From the NCBI GenBank assembly GCA_032209605.1, contig JASFXZ010000005.1:27454905-27518904 (forward strand): 64,000 nucleotides of DNA, in the 5' to 3' direction. The notes beneath the pieces are model-generated. The model did not search any database, was not told the origin of the DNA, and saw nothing but the letters and a program-made list of their open reading frames with translations. This document shows, one piece after another, positions 23,706 to 35,706 of this stretch (the stretch's first letter is position 1; every line of letters starts with the position of its first letter). Source of the stretch: Mactromeris polynyma. Taxonomy: Eukaryota; Mollusca; Bivalvia; Venerida; Mactridae. A program made the translations under genes and the position numbers.

Positions 23706-24123
23706 AACTCTAGAACGAATGAAGGGAGGGAACTCGTGAAAGCTTACACGATACCGAATAACACATGAAATGTGTGATTCGCAAAACTGGGCGCCTGATA
23801 AAGATCCCAAGGGTTCGAAATAAATGAAGACATTGACAGACGTTAATGTGTAGAATAAAACTAAAAGAATGCGAATGGAGGATCATAATTATAACAAGAT
23901 AAGATATGGGAGCGGTATCATTTAAAGGTTAAGTAGGAGACTGGCATAGTAATGAATAAACTAACCAAAAGGGAATTCGGAAGGACGTACAAGTACAAGA
24001 AGGGTAACGTCTTACTGAACTTGGACATCTATGATAAAATCCAAGAAAGTAGATCTAGTTTATTTGGCATTGTGCTGACTTGTTACGTTCCTGAGAATTT
24101 TTAATAACAATATCAATCATTAT
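23706..24123. other. Spacer before MITE copy C, nothing recognised
   Basis: Purine-rich on the plus strand over much of 23780-24060, but with no repeat or gene that I can identify. Confidence 0.5.
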
Positions 24124-24354
24124 AACGCTTCTTTAGGATTTACAACCTCTTCTGTAAGTGACGTCATTTCAAGAAAACGTAACCTGAGATGTCACTATTT
24201 GCAAGCAGGAAACACTATTTACTCCAGATGGTCACTTCGTGTTCATATTGCTATATTGGGCAAATATTGCTTACTGTAAGTACATGCTCACGTCACATGT
24301 GACGTTTTCTGGAAATGACGTCACTTAAAGGTTGGAAATCGTTCAGCGGCGCTC
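24124..24354 (+). mobile_element. Palindromic MITE copy C, the most complete of the family
   Basis: The left arm runs from a degraded terminus through ACAACCTCTTCTGTAAGTG and TGACGTCA at 24159-24166. The right arm carries TCACATGTGACGTTTTCTGG, TGACGTCA at 24316-24323, and the terminus GGTTGGAAATCGTTCAGCGG then CGCTC. The arms are inverted copies over about 60 bp around a non-palindromic core (ACTATTTACTCC ... GGGCAAATATTGCTTACTG). About 231 bp. Copies A (inverted) and B (same orientation) align along their whole preserved length. No coding frame; a terminal-inverted-repeat element moved by a transposase elsewhere is the likely class. Confidence 0.85.
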
Positions 24355-24895
24355 ATATGTATGGAGCCTCCTAGGTCGAGTGAATATGGGCGCTGACTTG
24401 AAGGCCAATCGTTCTACCAAGGTGATCGCCTGAAGTCTTCATCCATCATGATAGCTGGAATTGTCGCTACATGACCCTTGTTTATAGGACTTAAAGCCCC
24501 ATTTAAACAAATCATCCTATGTGAAATGTATTCATTATAATGACATATTGTAGAAAATGAATATTCCGTATGCTTTCATAGATATTTTGATGTGTTGGGT
24601 AGCATACGTTGTTGTGCAAAGGAAATAACTGATTAAAATTAGCACTAAATGTCATAGAACAAATTAAATTGAAACATAAATAAATGCGGAGCATTCCTTG
24701 AGTACAGACGGAAAGTTCAGCATGGATGTTGCGCTCTATGATTATTATTATCATTGATGCTTGTAAAAAGCACAATTATTCCTAAATGACAATGAAATTT
24801 CACTATAGCTGGTCAATATACGTATTGTTTATACATACTTATAAAGACACAATGTTCTATAATCTAACTTATAATATAAGCACAACATTCAAATA
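24355..24895. other. AT-rich spacer, nothing recognised
   Basis: An 87-codon minus frame (24512-24775) has no recognisable similarity. Confidence 0.5.
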
Positions 24896-25240
24896 GCGAC
24901 TTTTAGGGACAAATGTTACATTAAATATGGGAGCTTTGTGCGACAGAAAGCACATACGTTACGCTACCCTAAGAGACAAACACTACATTTATTATGTGAC
25001 TTTTAGACACAATTGCTAGTAACTAAATACGCAGTTTTGAGAGAAAAACGAAACCTTCAATAGGCAACGTTACGACACTAGGTCTACATTCAGTATGAGA
25101 ATTACCGCATTGGCTAGCAAAATTTACATAGAAACGGTATTCAGTATGTCACATTTAGAGAAAAAAAACTACAATTTATAGGCGACTTTAAGAGACACTT
25201 GCCATATTCGTTAGTCGATGCTAGGAACAAACACCACATT
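24896..25240. repeat. Ancient degenerate tandem repeat
   Basis: Blocks resembling GCGACTTTTAGGGACAAA followed by TTACATT recur near 24896, 24962, 24999, 25063, 25183 and 25217, with spacings of 34-120 bp and many substitutions. The common theme is (GC)GACTYTAAGAGACAAAC then ACATT. An old minisatellite that has escaped homogenisation fits best. Confidence 0.5.
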
Positions 25241-25775
25241 GATTATATCCGAAATAAATATATTTCGTTGCATTAAGTCTCTTTGTGAACAATTCTGGAT
25301 TAAGAATGTTCTGTTTCGAATAGCAAATAAATTCTGTTTTAGTACAAGAGTTAAATTACAAACACTTCGTAGACTCATTTGTTCACTAACATTTCTATTT
25401 CGTGTTCAATATCCTTTTAGTGGTTATTTATTTCTCGGTAAACACTATTTTTCTATCCGGTAAATAGGAATCGTTTTTCATGACGTTTTTTTCCAACCTG
25501 AGTGGATTTATTTCTCCTATAAAACATACTTTCAGGTATTACACAATATACCAAACAATACTCGAATAAGACTCAAAGACGTTGCAAAAGTACATATAAT
25601 CAAGAATGTATATAGTTTAGTTTGATTGCTATGAAAGTCATACATCGACACAGAAGTCAAATTGTGATTTCTCTGTCTTAGTGTTCTGTCATTAAATTCA
25701 GGAAATTGGTTTTCTAGGCAGTAGGAACATTTATTTTTATTTCTGACTTTAACAACAGAAAGCCGGAGAGTTTGT
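25241..25775. other. AT-rich spacer, nothing recognised
   Basis: No gene or repeat recognised; an 81-codon plus frame (25218-25463) has no motif. Confidence 0.5.
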
Positions 25776-25847
25776 AATGCTCTGTTTTAATGATGGCTGA
25801 GTGTTGCTGTCAATGCTCTGTTTTAATGATGACTGAGTGTTGCTGTC
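25776..25847. repeat. Tandem duplication, 36 bp x 2
   Basis: Units start at 25776 and 25812 (AATGCTCTGTTTTAATGATG ...). They differ at one position (GATGGCTGAG versus GATGACTGAG). A partial third start (AATGCTGTC) follows. Confidence 0.9.
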
Positions 25848-26281
25848 AATGCTGTCTCAAATCTTTTTTATAAATGATTAATTAAACGCACCGTGACAAT
25901 TTAAAGTAAATTGTTGGAAACGTTTCTTGAGCTTGCTTGTTATACAATCTCGAGGAAATGCATGATGGTGATACATGCCTGTGTCAGCTTTGTGTTCGTA
26001 TTGTCATCGTTTTATAGTCTGTGTTGTTATAAAAGAGGACATTGTTTTGCGAACAAACAACGCACTTAGTAGCATACCATTATTCATTACTTTTTGTCTC
26101 TTCTCAATGACAAACATGAACGCATTTCATCTTAGCACCCGCTAAATACCAGTCTCTCTTCAATTAATATTAAATCTTTAAGAACAAGATCTTCGCCGGA
26201 GCAAAGTCTTGGGGAAACAACGATACTTTGAACACGACTGACATGCTTTATATAGTTTGGCCTGATTTGTTTGCTTATTAG
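25848..26281. other. AT-rich spacer, nothing recognised
   Basis: Nothing recognised between the 36-bp duplication and repeat E copy 2. Confidence 0.5.
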
Positions 26282-26617
26282 AATGTTGAATTATGTAGAC
26301 CATGTAATCGTAAACAAGAAATATCTTGAAAAAGATGGTCGGCGCAAATATTTGTTTGGCAACATAAAAATATGCCGAGATGTTACGATTGCTGGTCACT
26401 CCACATCCAAAATGGACTTCGGTAAATTCGCCGAAATTCAGTTGATTTCGGTAATTCAACATACCATTTAACGAAAGGTTAACCAATCCGTGTCAAGGTT
26501 ACAAACATTGATCGGTTGAAAAGAAATTGCCTTGATGGTTAACGTAAGCTTTGATTGGTTTACACAACACTGATATGCAGATAGCAAAACCATGTCAGTA
26601 CGGCTGTGCCGAAAAAA
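26282..26617 (-). repeat. Dispersed repeat E, copy 2 (opposite strand to copy 1)
   Basis: The minus strand aligns with 11565-11870. It preserves CGGCACAGCCGTA, ACATGGTTTTGCTAT, AACCAATCAAA, GTTTGTAACCTTGACACGG, ATTGGTTAACCTTTCG and GCGCCGACCATCTTTTTC followed by AAGATATTTCTTG. It is about 30 bp longer than copy 1 because of insertions such as the segment around TTTCGGCGAATTTACC. A 102-codon minus frame (26178-26486) starts MVNLSLNG, comparable with the MVNLS frame in copy 1, but the two diverge through indels. No transposase motif is seen. Confidence 0.75.
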
Positions 26618-26660
26618 ACCTGAATTTGAAATAGCTGTTACTAATAACTACGCCTATCGG

Positions 26661-26849
26661 TGCTGTAATCGATTATCGTTTGTTCTATAATTTGCTGTAA
26701 TCGATTATCGTTTGTTCTATAATGTGCTGTAATCGATTATCGTTCTATAATGTGCTGTAATCGATTATCGTTTGTTCTATAATGTGCTGTAATCGATTAT
26801 CGTTTGTTCTATAATGTGCTGTACTCGATTATCGTTTGTTCTATAATAT
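26661..26849. repeat. 32-bp minisatellite x 6 carrying TAATCGATTA
   Basis: Units start at 26661, 26693, 26725, 26753, 26785 and 26817. All are 32 bp except the third, which is 28 bp (TTTG lost). Each has TGCTGTAATCGATTATCG, then TTTGTTCTATAAT. The 10-bp palindrome TAATCGATTA is intact in five units and changed to TACTCGATTA in the sixth. The adjoining TTATCG gives a GATAA motif on the minus strand in every unit. Confidence 0.95.
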
Positions 26850-26951
26850 AGTTAATATTGTTTTTAAAACAACAACAGTTATTGACGTTACATGCTTACG
26901 AGTTTATAATACATCACATGTCACTGTTATATTAAAACCAAATATTTTTTT

Positions 26952-27127
26952 ATATTCATTCAGACCCTGTTCATCGGGTCCGAAATTTCATATCGTATAA
27001 TACATGGTTTCGGATAGCTCATTTCAATTCCACGTGTATAAGAAGATACATTGGGCCTGCTATTTATTTATTTCGGATAATACCAAGTATTCAGGTAGAT
27101 GGTCGTCGAATAAACGAAGTCCGACTG
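26952..27127 (+). mobile_element. MITE relic with pogo/Tigger-like end, copy 2
   Basis: It shares with 19176-19333 the blocks CATCGGGTCCGAA, ATTTATTTCGGATAATACCA, GTCGTCGAATAAACGAAG and the end TCCGACTG followed by TA. The left terminus is eroded. Copies 1 and 2 lie in the same orientation and differ by many substitutions and small indels, so both are old. Confidence 0.55.
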
Positions 27128-27711
27128 TAGCTTAAATTCCAGCATAACACTTCATCGCTCACATTTACATAATATTATCTCTGGTTGGACAGGGATGTTC
27201 TTTCTCAAAAATGCTATAAACCAGCGGATGTTTCGCTTACTTGCGGATAAATGTTCTAAAACGATAAAAAGTGTACTCAAAAAATTTGAATATTGGGTTA
27301 ATTCAGTAACTACTCGATTTACGTTGACCACTTGTCTAACAGGTGTCATAAAACACCGATATGGCTGGCATATTTCTGACACTGTGCCCAGTATTAATGT
27401 AATCTCTTAATAGTTATAGGTATTTGTTGATCTATGCTCCGTGAGTAACCAGATTAAGTTGTTTGATACTCGTAACTAGCTAATGTAAAATACATGTACC
27501 GGTAAATAAGTACATTGTTAATACATCCCGGAGCAGGGGGTCATATTGATAGTTCACCTGAGTAAATGAGAATTTTTGATAAACTAGATTTTCATTTTAT
27601 CGCCGATATCAGTAATGGTAATCTCGACAGTGTCGGTCTGTTTTGTATTGATTTGGGTTGAAAAACCGAGTCGGTCGGATTTCTTAGTCAATAATGTATT
27701 GAACACTAGAT
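27128..27711. other. AT-rich spacer, nothing recognised
   Basis: Overlapping frames of 71 and 76 codons on opposite strands (27195-27410, 27152-27382) have no recognisable motif. Confidence 0.5.
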
Positions 27712-27785
27712 GGGCATAGTGGTTTGGGGTTCGATAGCCGTGTTCCGGACCGTTGGTCGTCGGTTCGAAATTGCCAAGAAGAAGA
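27712..27785 (+). repeat. tRNA-like relic
   Basis: GGGCATAGTGGTTTGGGGTT resembles a D-arm/A-box region and CGTCGGTTCGAAATTGCC carries a good B box (GGTTCGAA). The spacing of about 45 bases fits a tRNA-derived promoter. The arms do not pair cleanly. SINE head or tRNA pseudogene. Confidence 0.45.
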
Positions 27786-28917
27786 TATTTCCGCCGTCTT
27801 TATAATCTGCGAATAATGATTTTGGTAAGAAATCAAGAACGCAATCATCTAAAATGAGTAAATAAGTTTGCTATGACTCGTTCTGAAATCGTAAAATATG
27901 TAAAGTGAACAACTTTAAACTTAAATCATATATTTCGCAATAATTTTCATTGACTTGAATTCCAAGTAATGATTCAGACGTGATTGTGTATACAATCCTC
28001 TTTAGTTGTAAAGGCGATGTTAGCAGCATTATTATTTAATTGCCGTAAATGCGTAACCATCTCCATTTCAGACAGTAACTTAGGACCTAAAAGAGCGAAT
28101 AGTGACCATTAAGATTGAATATCTTCCATTCAATATACTGCATGGAATCATTCTTTAAAGTGTGTGCGTCATGTTAGGTTATTTCAATCACTGAACATAA
28201 AAGTAATGTATATTCTATTTCCAATAAACCTTAGTGCACCACCATGATGTGTTTCCGTCTGTCATAACCTTTGGTTCGTTTCAGTAAGACAATATAGAGA
28301 TTATATTTCAAAATTTATATTTATATGCCGCAGATACGACGAAAATAGTGTCTGAAATAGTTTGCTACGCATTAAATAATGAACGCATCTATTGCTGTTC
28401 TCGTAATATTGTCTCGATATGTTAACTTGAGCGATGGTTTGCAATTTCCATGACAAATATGGAAAGAGATATTGCCAAAGCATAGTTTATTGGTCTCGTT
28501 GAAAACAGTCTGGAAACCGCAAGATGTGAGGATCTCTGTCCTCTGTTTTAATTAGACGTAAATTTTAAAATGTTCTCGCCGTGGTATTCCTTTAAATTTA
28601 TTAGGAGTGTTTTTCTCATTCTTGGTCATGGTTAAGAAGGTGTATTTCCTTAATATCTTCTTTCATTGGTTCGTATATAACGTTATCATCATGTGGTCCT
28701 TTAATATATTTGTCAAAAGTGCTGAACCTTCAATATTATTTCACATACTTTCTAAAATACGACAGGGTAAATGAAAAAAATTCAACCCTACTAACTTTCT
28801 GTTTACTGTTGTCGTTTGGAATAGTTGCAAGCGCTTTAAGTTACTGATTTACAACACATTTCAATGAGCGTCTACCATCATGAACTTGGGAAACCATAAT
28901 TGTCTATTTTTAGCCAT

Positions 28918-28935
28918 GTGATAGTATACTATCAC
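28918..28935. other. 18-bp perfect palindrome
   Basis: GTGATAGTATACTATCAC is its own reverse complement. A palindrome of this length is mildly unexpected by chance in 64 kb. No gene is near. Confidence 0.8.
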
Positions 28936-29539
28936 CCGGTGAAAAACGTACTGTCAGGGTAATAGTACGGAATGACTCATAATGAGTATATAGAAATTTA
29001 ACAAGGCAAAGTCACGGGAGGTATAATAGTGTACCATATTACATACACATAATTGTTCTAACTTGTGCAACATATAATATGTGTGTATTCGTTCATGAAA
29101 ATATCACTCATCTGTCTTTTTACACAACGATTCAGCGTGTATATAATGTGTTACTGTTACATTATCATAAGTATTCTAACAATTTACCTATTATTTATTT
29201 CACTGTGCTTCCATTTAAAAGTTATGAGTATGGGTCATATCTGACCTATTTCAAACGTTAATAAATAATTATCAGAAGCGACCATTACTTAACTTAGCAA
29301 TTGTGTTATCCCACCAGTAAAATGGCGTTCTTGTTTAATATTTCGTCAGTATTATTAATCTGAATAATATAATCAAAGTCCAAGGTTTCTGGTTGGTATA
29401 CTATACATCTTTACAAAGCCCCTTACGTGGACCCCTGTTTATCATATAGATTGTAGATAGTGTTATTTTCTATCAAAATATGCAAAGTTATAATTTGAGA
29501 AAATGGCATGTAGATGCCTTCATACAGACATTCTCAGAA

Positions 29540-29710
29540 GCATTGCATTGTAACTTATCTTACAAGTTTCTTGGAATTACAAACACGAGTCTGATACAGT
29601 CATTTCATATGCTAGCTCTAACTCGATGCGTAGGTCAGGATAGAAAATGCTGGTATCAGACTCGTGTATTTGTTTTTTGGGAATACTGTAAGAAAACGTG
29701 ACAAGTTAGT
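29540..29710. other. Imperfect foldback with a perfect 15-bp core
   Basis: ACACGAGTCTGATAC at 29583-29597 faces GTATCAGACTCGTGT at 29653-29667, with 55 bases between. Outside the core the arms stay weakly complementary for about 30 bp (GGAATTACAAA against TTTGTTTTTTGGGAA, and so on). A small foldback transposon or MITE relic is likeliest; a hairpin RNA is possible. Confidence 0.5.
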
Positions 29711-32700
29711 GTTGTAGAGCGCATCTGTATGAAGACAATTAGCACAAATTCACTCATAGTTATGACTAAGGATATTTTGTCCAACAAATATCTTTAAAAG
29801 TCAGATGGGTGCATGCATGATCTTGTTATGAGAAGTATAGTTGTGTTATTGAATGTTATGATATTGACACAACAAAACTGAAACGCTTGAATTTGCTATG
29901 CTAATGATATCATGAAAAAAAGTTTTTAAAGCATTTATACAAGAAAAAAAATCAAAACTGATGATCGACAGTCACAAATAAAGGTTGTATGTTGTACCCA
30001 TAGTGCTTATATAATTTCACATATAGAAGACCCCGCAGACATGTAATTATGCTCATGGAATAGTTTCGTTAACTGACAATTAAAAGAACGAACGACGTGA
30101 ACTTACAATTGTCTTGCACCGTTTGCCGTTGGCCAGGAAACCAATATTTTTGACGATGCAAATGAGTATAGAAAATTTGTGATATTATTAAAAAACACAC
30201 TGATATTAATTTTATTATTGAGTTTAATAAACGATGAAAACTCGCTGCAGACTTGTTTTTATCGTTTTCAGAGAAATCTTATTTAATGAAATCAGTAATT
30301 TATGGTTCAATATTCTCTATTTGCATACAAAAATAGCCAAATTAGTTTCAGAACTTCAATATAGCTATGAGTTCACCGGCCGGCCAGCGTTGTCATCTTG
30401 TGTTTTTTCGAAATTAGCCTTGAAGATCCGATGCCTAAAATATAATTGATGTTTAGATAATTTTAATGAAATTGGCTGACACAATAAGCAGAAGCCAATA
30501 TTTCTAGTTTTTACACCATTTGACAAATGTATAAAATTAATTTATTGATATTGATAGGTTCATTGGATGATGACGTAGTCCACACGCTTTCCAGGCATTG
30601 AACGTTCACAGATTCACTGGAACACGAGAAAAGTATCCTCCAGTTTATAACTCATCGGCGATTCTGGTTAGATACGGATTTGAAGACACGCTGCTAGATT
30701 TCCTTAAACGTGGACTATTAATACAAGAGTCAAGAAAATGAAAGTTTTGCCGCAAGATATGATATAGGTATGTACTATATACACTAATTACCGTTACAAT
30801 TGATATGTTATTGACGTTTAACTTGAAGTTAGTCTTTATCATCCAGGCTTTGGAGTTTATTCACTTGGTTTCGTTTTATTGTACATTAGGATAACTATAG
30901 CTAAAACGCAAACAGCATCAAACGGCTTCTTGTTATGAGCTGCACTATTCAAGTGATCATGTAAGGAACTTATTGTCCTCTTGTTTAATCAATGTTCGCA
31001 TACTGAAGCAATCCCTTGAATTAATATTATCTCTGAATGTGTACTTTCAGGCGGAATTGTTAATTTCCATTTCCTTAATAAGACGTAGTCTACAAAAATA
31101 ATTAATAATAAACGCACAGAACGAAAATTGAAAGTGTGTGTTTACTACAGTTTTGCACATAATTACAACAGTTCTAATCTTCTCGCGAGTAAATTCACAT
31201 CCGCTAAAACATTGTCTTAATGTTTTCATACCCTCATGGCATTTCTGAGAGTGAAGTCATAGCGACATTTCCAGGAATTGGGAGAGCAAATACGCGCATA
31301 AATATATTCGAAGGTCAAATGATGTTTAAATTACAACGCAATTTCTGCTAATGGATGGTGTGAAAAAGACACCGAGGTTACCATCTATGAAAAGTACGAT
31401 ATTTACGATTCGTTTTGATATTATAATGTAACGATGTAACCCGTCCGAGCGCCAGATCATTGAAGAAGCTCATAGAAATAAGAATTTGACCTGTAACATT
31501 ATTACAGTTTTTTAAACCATTCGAGACAATGTACACGTGCTTTTTACAGAAATCATACCGTACTATGTCGGTCTTCTTGAATGTGTGAAAAAGAAAAAGA
31601 TAGTGTAATCTGCCGAAATCACATGTTGAACTTCAATGATCTGGCTCACGTATTTGCTAGCCATATCTCTAATTTCAACACGAATAATTTCAATACAAAT
31701 AATCGGGTTTTCTTAATAGTACATTTCCGTAGACAGTGGTCATGTTGCGAAGGGATCGGATCTAGCTTATCAGACCGAGATATGAAGACATTTGACGTTT
31801 ATTTTCTCTTCAACAGTTCGTTTCAAGTCTCTGAAACAGAGAAGGGCAATGTTGCATCGGTTGTTGTACTTTGTCTTGTCTAGGTGCGTTGTTGAATAGA
31901 TGAAATTGTCTAATAATGCGGTTTTTTCTTCGTATTGTTTCATATGTCTCTGACTTAAATTCAGCTTTTAATGATTAAATAATATGCTTTATAGCGCAGA
32001 CAGCTTTGATGTTAAGTTGTATTTGTTCTAACCAGTCTTCAATGCCATAAATTTGTTTTAGAATGTTCGTGTACATCAATATTTCATAGAGAGAAAGAAT
32101 GTTTAGACAGAAAATGCGTTTTATTAATGTCGGTGTACATAACTACACTACGCCTGTCTACCTTCGTTCTCGTTTAACACGGTTAGGCATGCTATATTTT
32201 GACAATATTTTGAAATTTTCCAACATCCTTGTCAGTTCTGTCAGTTCTTATTTTCACTTTTGTCGATAATTTTCACGAGCAAGAATGACTGCAGAATTGC
32301 ATTAAAACTAAGATAATATTTAACTTCATTCGCTCTACGTTTTGATATTTTACAAGTTTTATTTTAAAATTAAAAGCCTAGTCAAAATTTTATGATAATG
32401 CAGATATATTGGAGAATTATTAATGCATCTGGGAAATGTACCGTTTGTGTCGGTATTGACGTTGTCAAGATAATGTATTGTATATATCCTCGATCATTTC
32501 TTTCTTGTTGCATTGTTTGAAGAACATAAACCACATCATTTGACAAAATATAACACTGACGTTCAGTGGTATCATCATTGCTCTTATAAACGGACTGTTT
32601 GTAAAAAACAACAAATATCAGTCCGAACCGTATGTGTAAATAATAAAGAGCCACAGTTTATCTTTACCTATTTGATGATAGATATTACTTACACGTTCAG

Positions 32701-32789
32701 ACGATTTTGTACATCTTGGGGTTGATTCAGTGGTGCTGTTATTAAGTTAGAATTCTTTAAATAGCTGATAATTTTTCATTATAGGTTGT

Positions 32790-33030
32790 CCTGTGATCCT
32801 TCCCATCCATTTAATTTCCATCCCCTCATTCACAGTCCAATTTGATTCTGCTAGTTATTCCTTATGGTCTGCCATGCCGTTCCTTGCGCCTCTATAACTT
32901 AACGTATGTACACTAACCTCCCCAAGTGCCAAATGGATTATTTTTTTCCTAGAGGTTTGTGTGGGGAGGAACTGTCTTATGTATGGGCAATCCCTGTAGA
33001 AATGTTTTTCTCTCTTTTGTTCAATAAAAT
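32790..33030 (+). repeat. Dispersed repeat R, copy 1
   Basis: Shared family landmarks are CCATCCATTTAATTTCC, CTAGTTATTCCTTATGGTCT then GCC, TTGCGCCTCT, TTAACGTATGTAC, GTTTGTGTGGGGAGGAACTG then TCTTATGTATG, and CCCTGTAG ... TTCTCTCTTTTG. The same order is seen at 37976-38207 and 46835-47056, and on the minus strand at 52910-53075 and 56990-57115. Copy 1 is the most diverged of the plus-strand copies in its 3' half. The 136-codon frame 32906-33316 only partly overlaps it. The class of this repeat is unknown to me. Confidence 0.75.
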
Positions 33031-35706
33031 ATTTAGCGAAAACCCATTATCTAGACATGGTACAACGAAAGAAAATCCAAAAAAAAATACTGAAGTATTA
33101 CATTGTAATACCTCCTGTTTAATGCATCATGTACAATGCTCTGTTGTTTGTCATGGTTGGGAATCAATGACAGCATTTCAAGAATGTTCCACCATGTTTC
33201 TTGATATCTATTCCTGCTCAGTTTTTTTTTCTTTGAAAGCATTGTCAATTAGAACACTCTCTACGCCTCCACGATTCGGTTTTGTGACAAATGCTTCCAC
33301 GACAGTGCAATTGTAATTGCTACCAGCAACAGTTTCATGGTGTAAAGTGATACTAATAAGTTAAAACAACATATTTTGTGGAAGAAACAGTAAATATCAG
33401 TGACACACAGTTGTCGGTAAAGTGGCATTGGCGATGAGTGTTTCATCCCTGTATTTCTCATAATCGTATTCCGAACTAAGAATTATTTTTTTCAAGAAAA
33501 AAATATACGGTATGCGAGAAAGGTCGTATTGTAAGTTAAGAATTTAGTGGAAAAGCTCGTTTTTATGTGTTTCCATTTCATCCTTTGGATTTGTTGAAGT
33601 GGCGGGTTCTTTTGATAGCGGAAATTTGCATCATGAATCACTAAATTTAGGTATTTATAAACTAAACTTTTAAGTAATTTTACTGGAGGGTAATATTCTT
33701 TCTAAGTAGGGGAAACATATATACTTTTTTCTTTGATGAACGTGGCCCAATATCCAAATTTGCCATAAAAAAGGCTGGTTTCTTAGTTTAGTTTGCTTGA
33801 GATAGTAAAGTCTTAGCGCTACAAAAACATTTTTTTATTATTTCTATCTCGCGACTATACATTGTGATATATAAGAGAGTTTCAGCACAGTTAGCCAGTA
33901 CATGTATTCCATGAACATGATGATATAATGCAATTAAGTGATGACTTTGATGTTTATTAATTGGATTCCGCAGAAACATGATATTTTAGTCTTTGATATT
34001 TTATACCCTAAGCACTTCAACGATACATATTAGAGGTTGATTTAACAGACGCAGTATTCATCATTATGTAACAAGTTTTACTTATAAGATTAAGTGAGAT
34101 TTAAGCCGAGTTCAATGCTTTCATGTATTTAAGGTCGTGAGCTGCTGTTTTTTTGGAGATATTACTAAATTTGTCCAATACTAGCGAAGTACCGATATGT
34201 ATTGATGACAGTCAATGTCCTTATTGTATCCAGTAAAGAAACGTCATCTTATCTGCATTCTATCTGATTGTTATTCAATTGACTGGTATTTATTCCTTTC
34301 ACGTATCTATGTATAGTAGATTCATATTTTATGATAATTCAAATGGATGATGTTGCCGTAATATCATCTTTGTAGTTGTCTTCTGAAACGGACAAAATGT
34401 ATAATTAACATGATTAAAATACGTAGTACATCTGGATTAAAATATGTAAGCATGTCCAATAAATGGCTGATCTTTCACGGATGTGAATTAACTACAATAC
34501 AGTTAATTAGTATTGGCATGCTTTAATGAAAGATGTTAGATTTAACAATTAACCTTCGGAAATAGAAATGCTGTTATTCCCGTACTTTGCAATCTTGATG
34601 ACAGTATAATAGTACGTGTATTTCGTGTACAAAAACATGTTCTCCAATATATATTAATAATGACTAGATAGGTGAAGATTGCTCAATCGATCAAATACCA
34701 AATATGACAAGTTTTTAATATGTTGATGAAGCATTTTTAACGGTCTTTTCAGCCACAAATTGGGAAATATTACAGTATATTTTACGACAAAGAATTGTAG
34801 GTTACATGCACCAAAATAGTTCAAGTCTATACAATATTTGTCTGCCTACGCTATCGGTGAATCACCGGTTGCGATTACTTCAAACGATAGAGAAATCGGC
34901 TAGACACCTTTTGAGATACCATCGCTGCTCAGACAGCAGTTACACCACCTGGGTTCGCACTTATAACCGATACTCGACATTCAGTACTCAGATGTCAAAA
35001 TTATGTCTGTTGAGACAGAGTCTGGAGATGTGAGCGTCCGATGTGACTAACAATAGTTACTGGGTACTGAATATTATTTCAGATTCGAGTGTAAATCTGA
35101 ATTTATTGTGTCCCGACAAGACCTGTATTAGTGACCAACACGTCCACCTTCAGGTTTTCTAACAGATACATTTTTTTCAATGTTCATTTAAAACCGAATT
35201 CATCAAAATCAGACAGAGCAATTTCACATATTAAAATATGCAAAAGTAAGCTACAAAATGATGACGTCGCGTCAAAATGTACACATATTTTTTAAAAAAC
35301 TCCTTGCAATTCAAATGGGAAAACAAACCATGACATACTTTATAAATAATACCTCGTTCGTTTAATTCTGTGAATTATAATTTAAACCTAACACATCTTC
35401 GGACAAAGCGCTTAGTTTGTGACGTCGAATCTTTGATTGGGAAATACTTGATGTCATAACCAACGTCACTAATACAGATGTTGTCATGGCAACGCTCAAA
35501 CTTTGAGGGAACGTAATACTTACACTTAATTTATCATTCACGCTCAAATCTCTGCGAACGAATTTCGAAAAGATTAATCAGAAACCATTGTGATCCCTTT
35601 TAATCACTCAAATTTCTGAACTCCGATTCAGCAACTTAACTTATAACATTTGGGTGACGAGTATTGGTTATATGGTGTCTCGCCGATACGTTTCCAACAC
35701 ACGCCT
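33031..35706. other. AT-rich spacer, nothing recognised
   Basis: Open frames reach 75 codons (34806-35033), none recognisable. No repeats in common with the rest of the window. Confidence 0.5.

Larger units (their letters stand above)
27786..32789. other. 5 kb of AT-rich DNA without a recognised gene
   Basis: Open frames reach 100 codons (31581-31883, plus) and none is recognisable. Only two small inverted structures (28918-28935 and 29540-29710) stand out. A 15-bp near-duplicate (TTTCAACACGAATAA / TTTCAATACAAATAA) lies at 31674-31703. Confidence 0.5.

Noticed and set aside
23451..23768. 105-codon plus frame through the G16 tract
   Set aside because: It depends on the exact length of a homopolymer that is error-prone and shows no recognisable similarity.
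32906..33316. 136-codon plus-strand frame
   Set aside because: It begins inside repeat R copy 1 in a region where that copy has drifted, continues through unique AT-rich DNA, and has an overlapping minus-strand frame. No recognisable domain.
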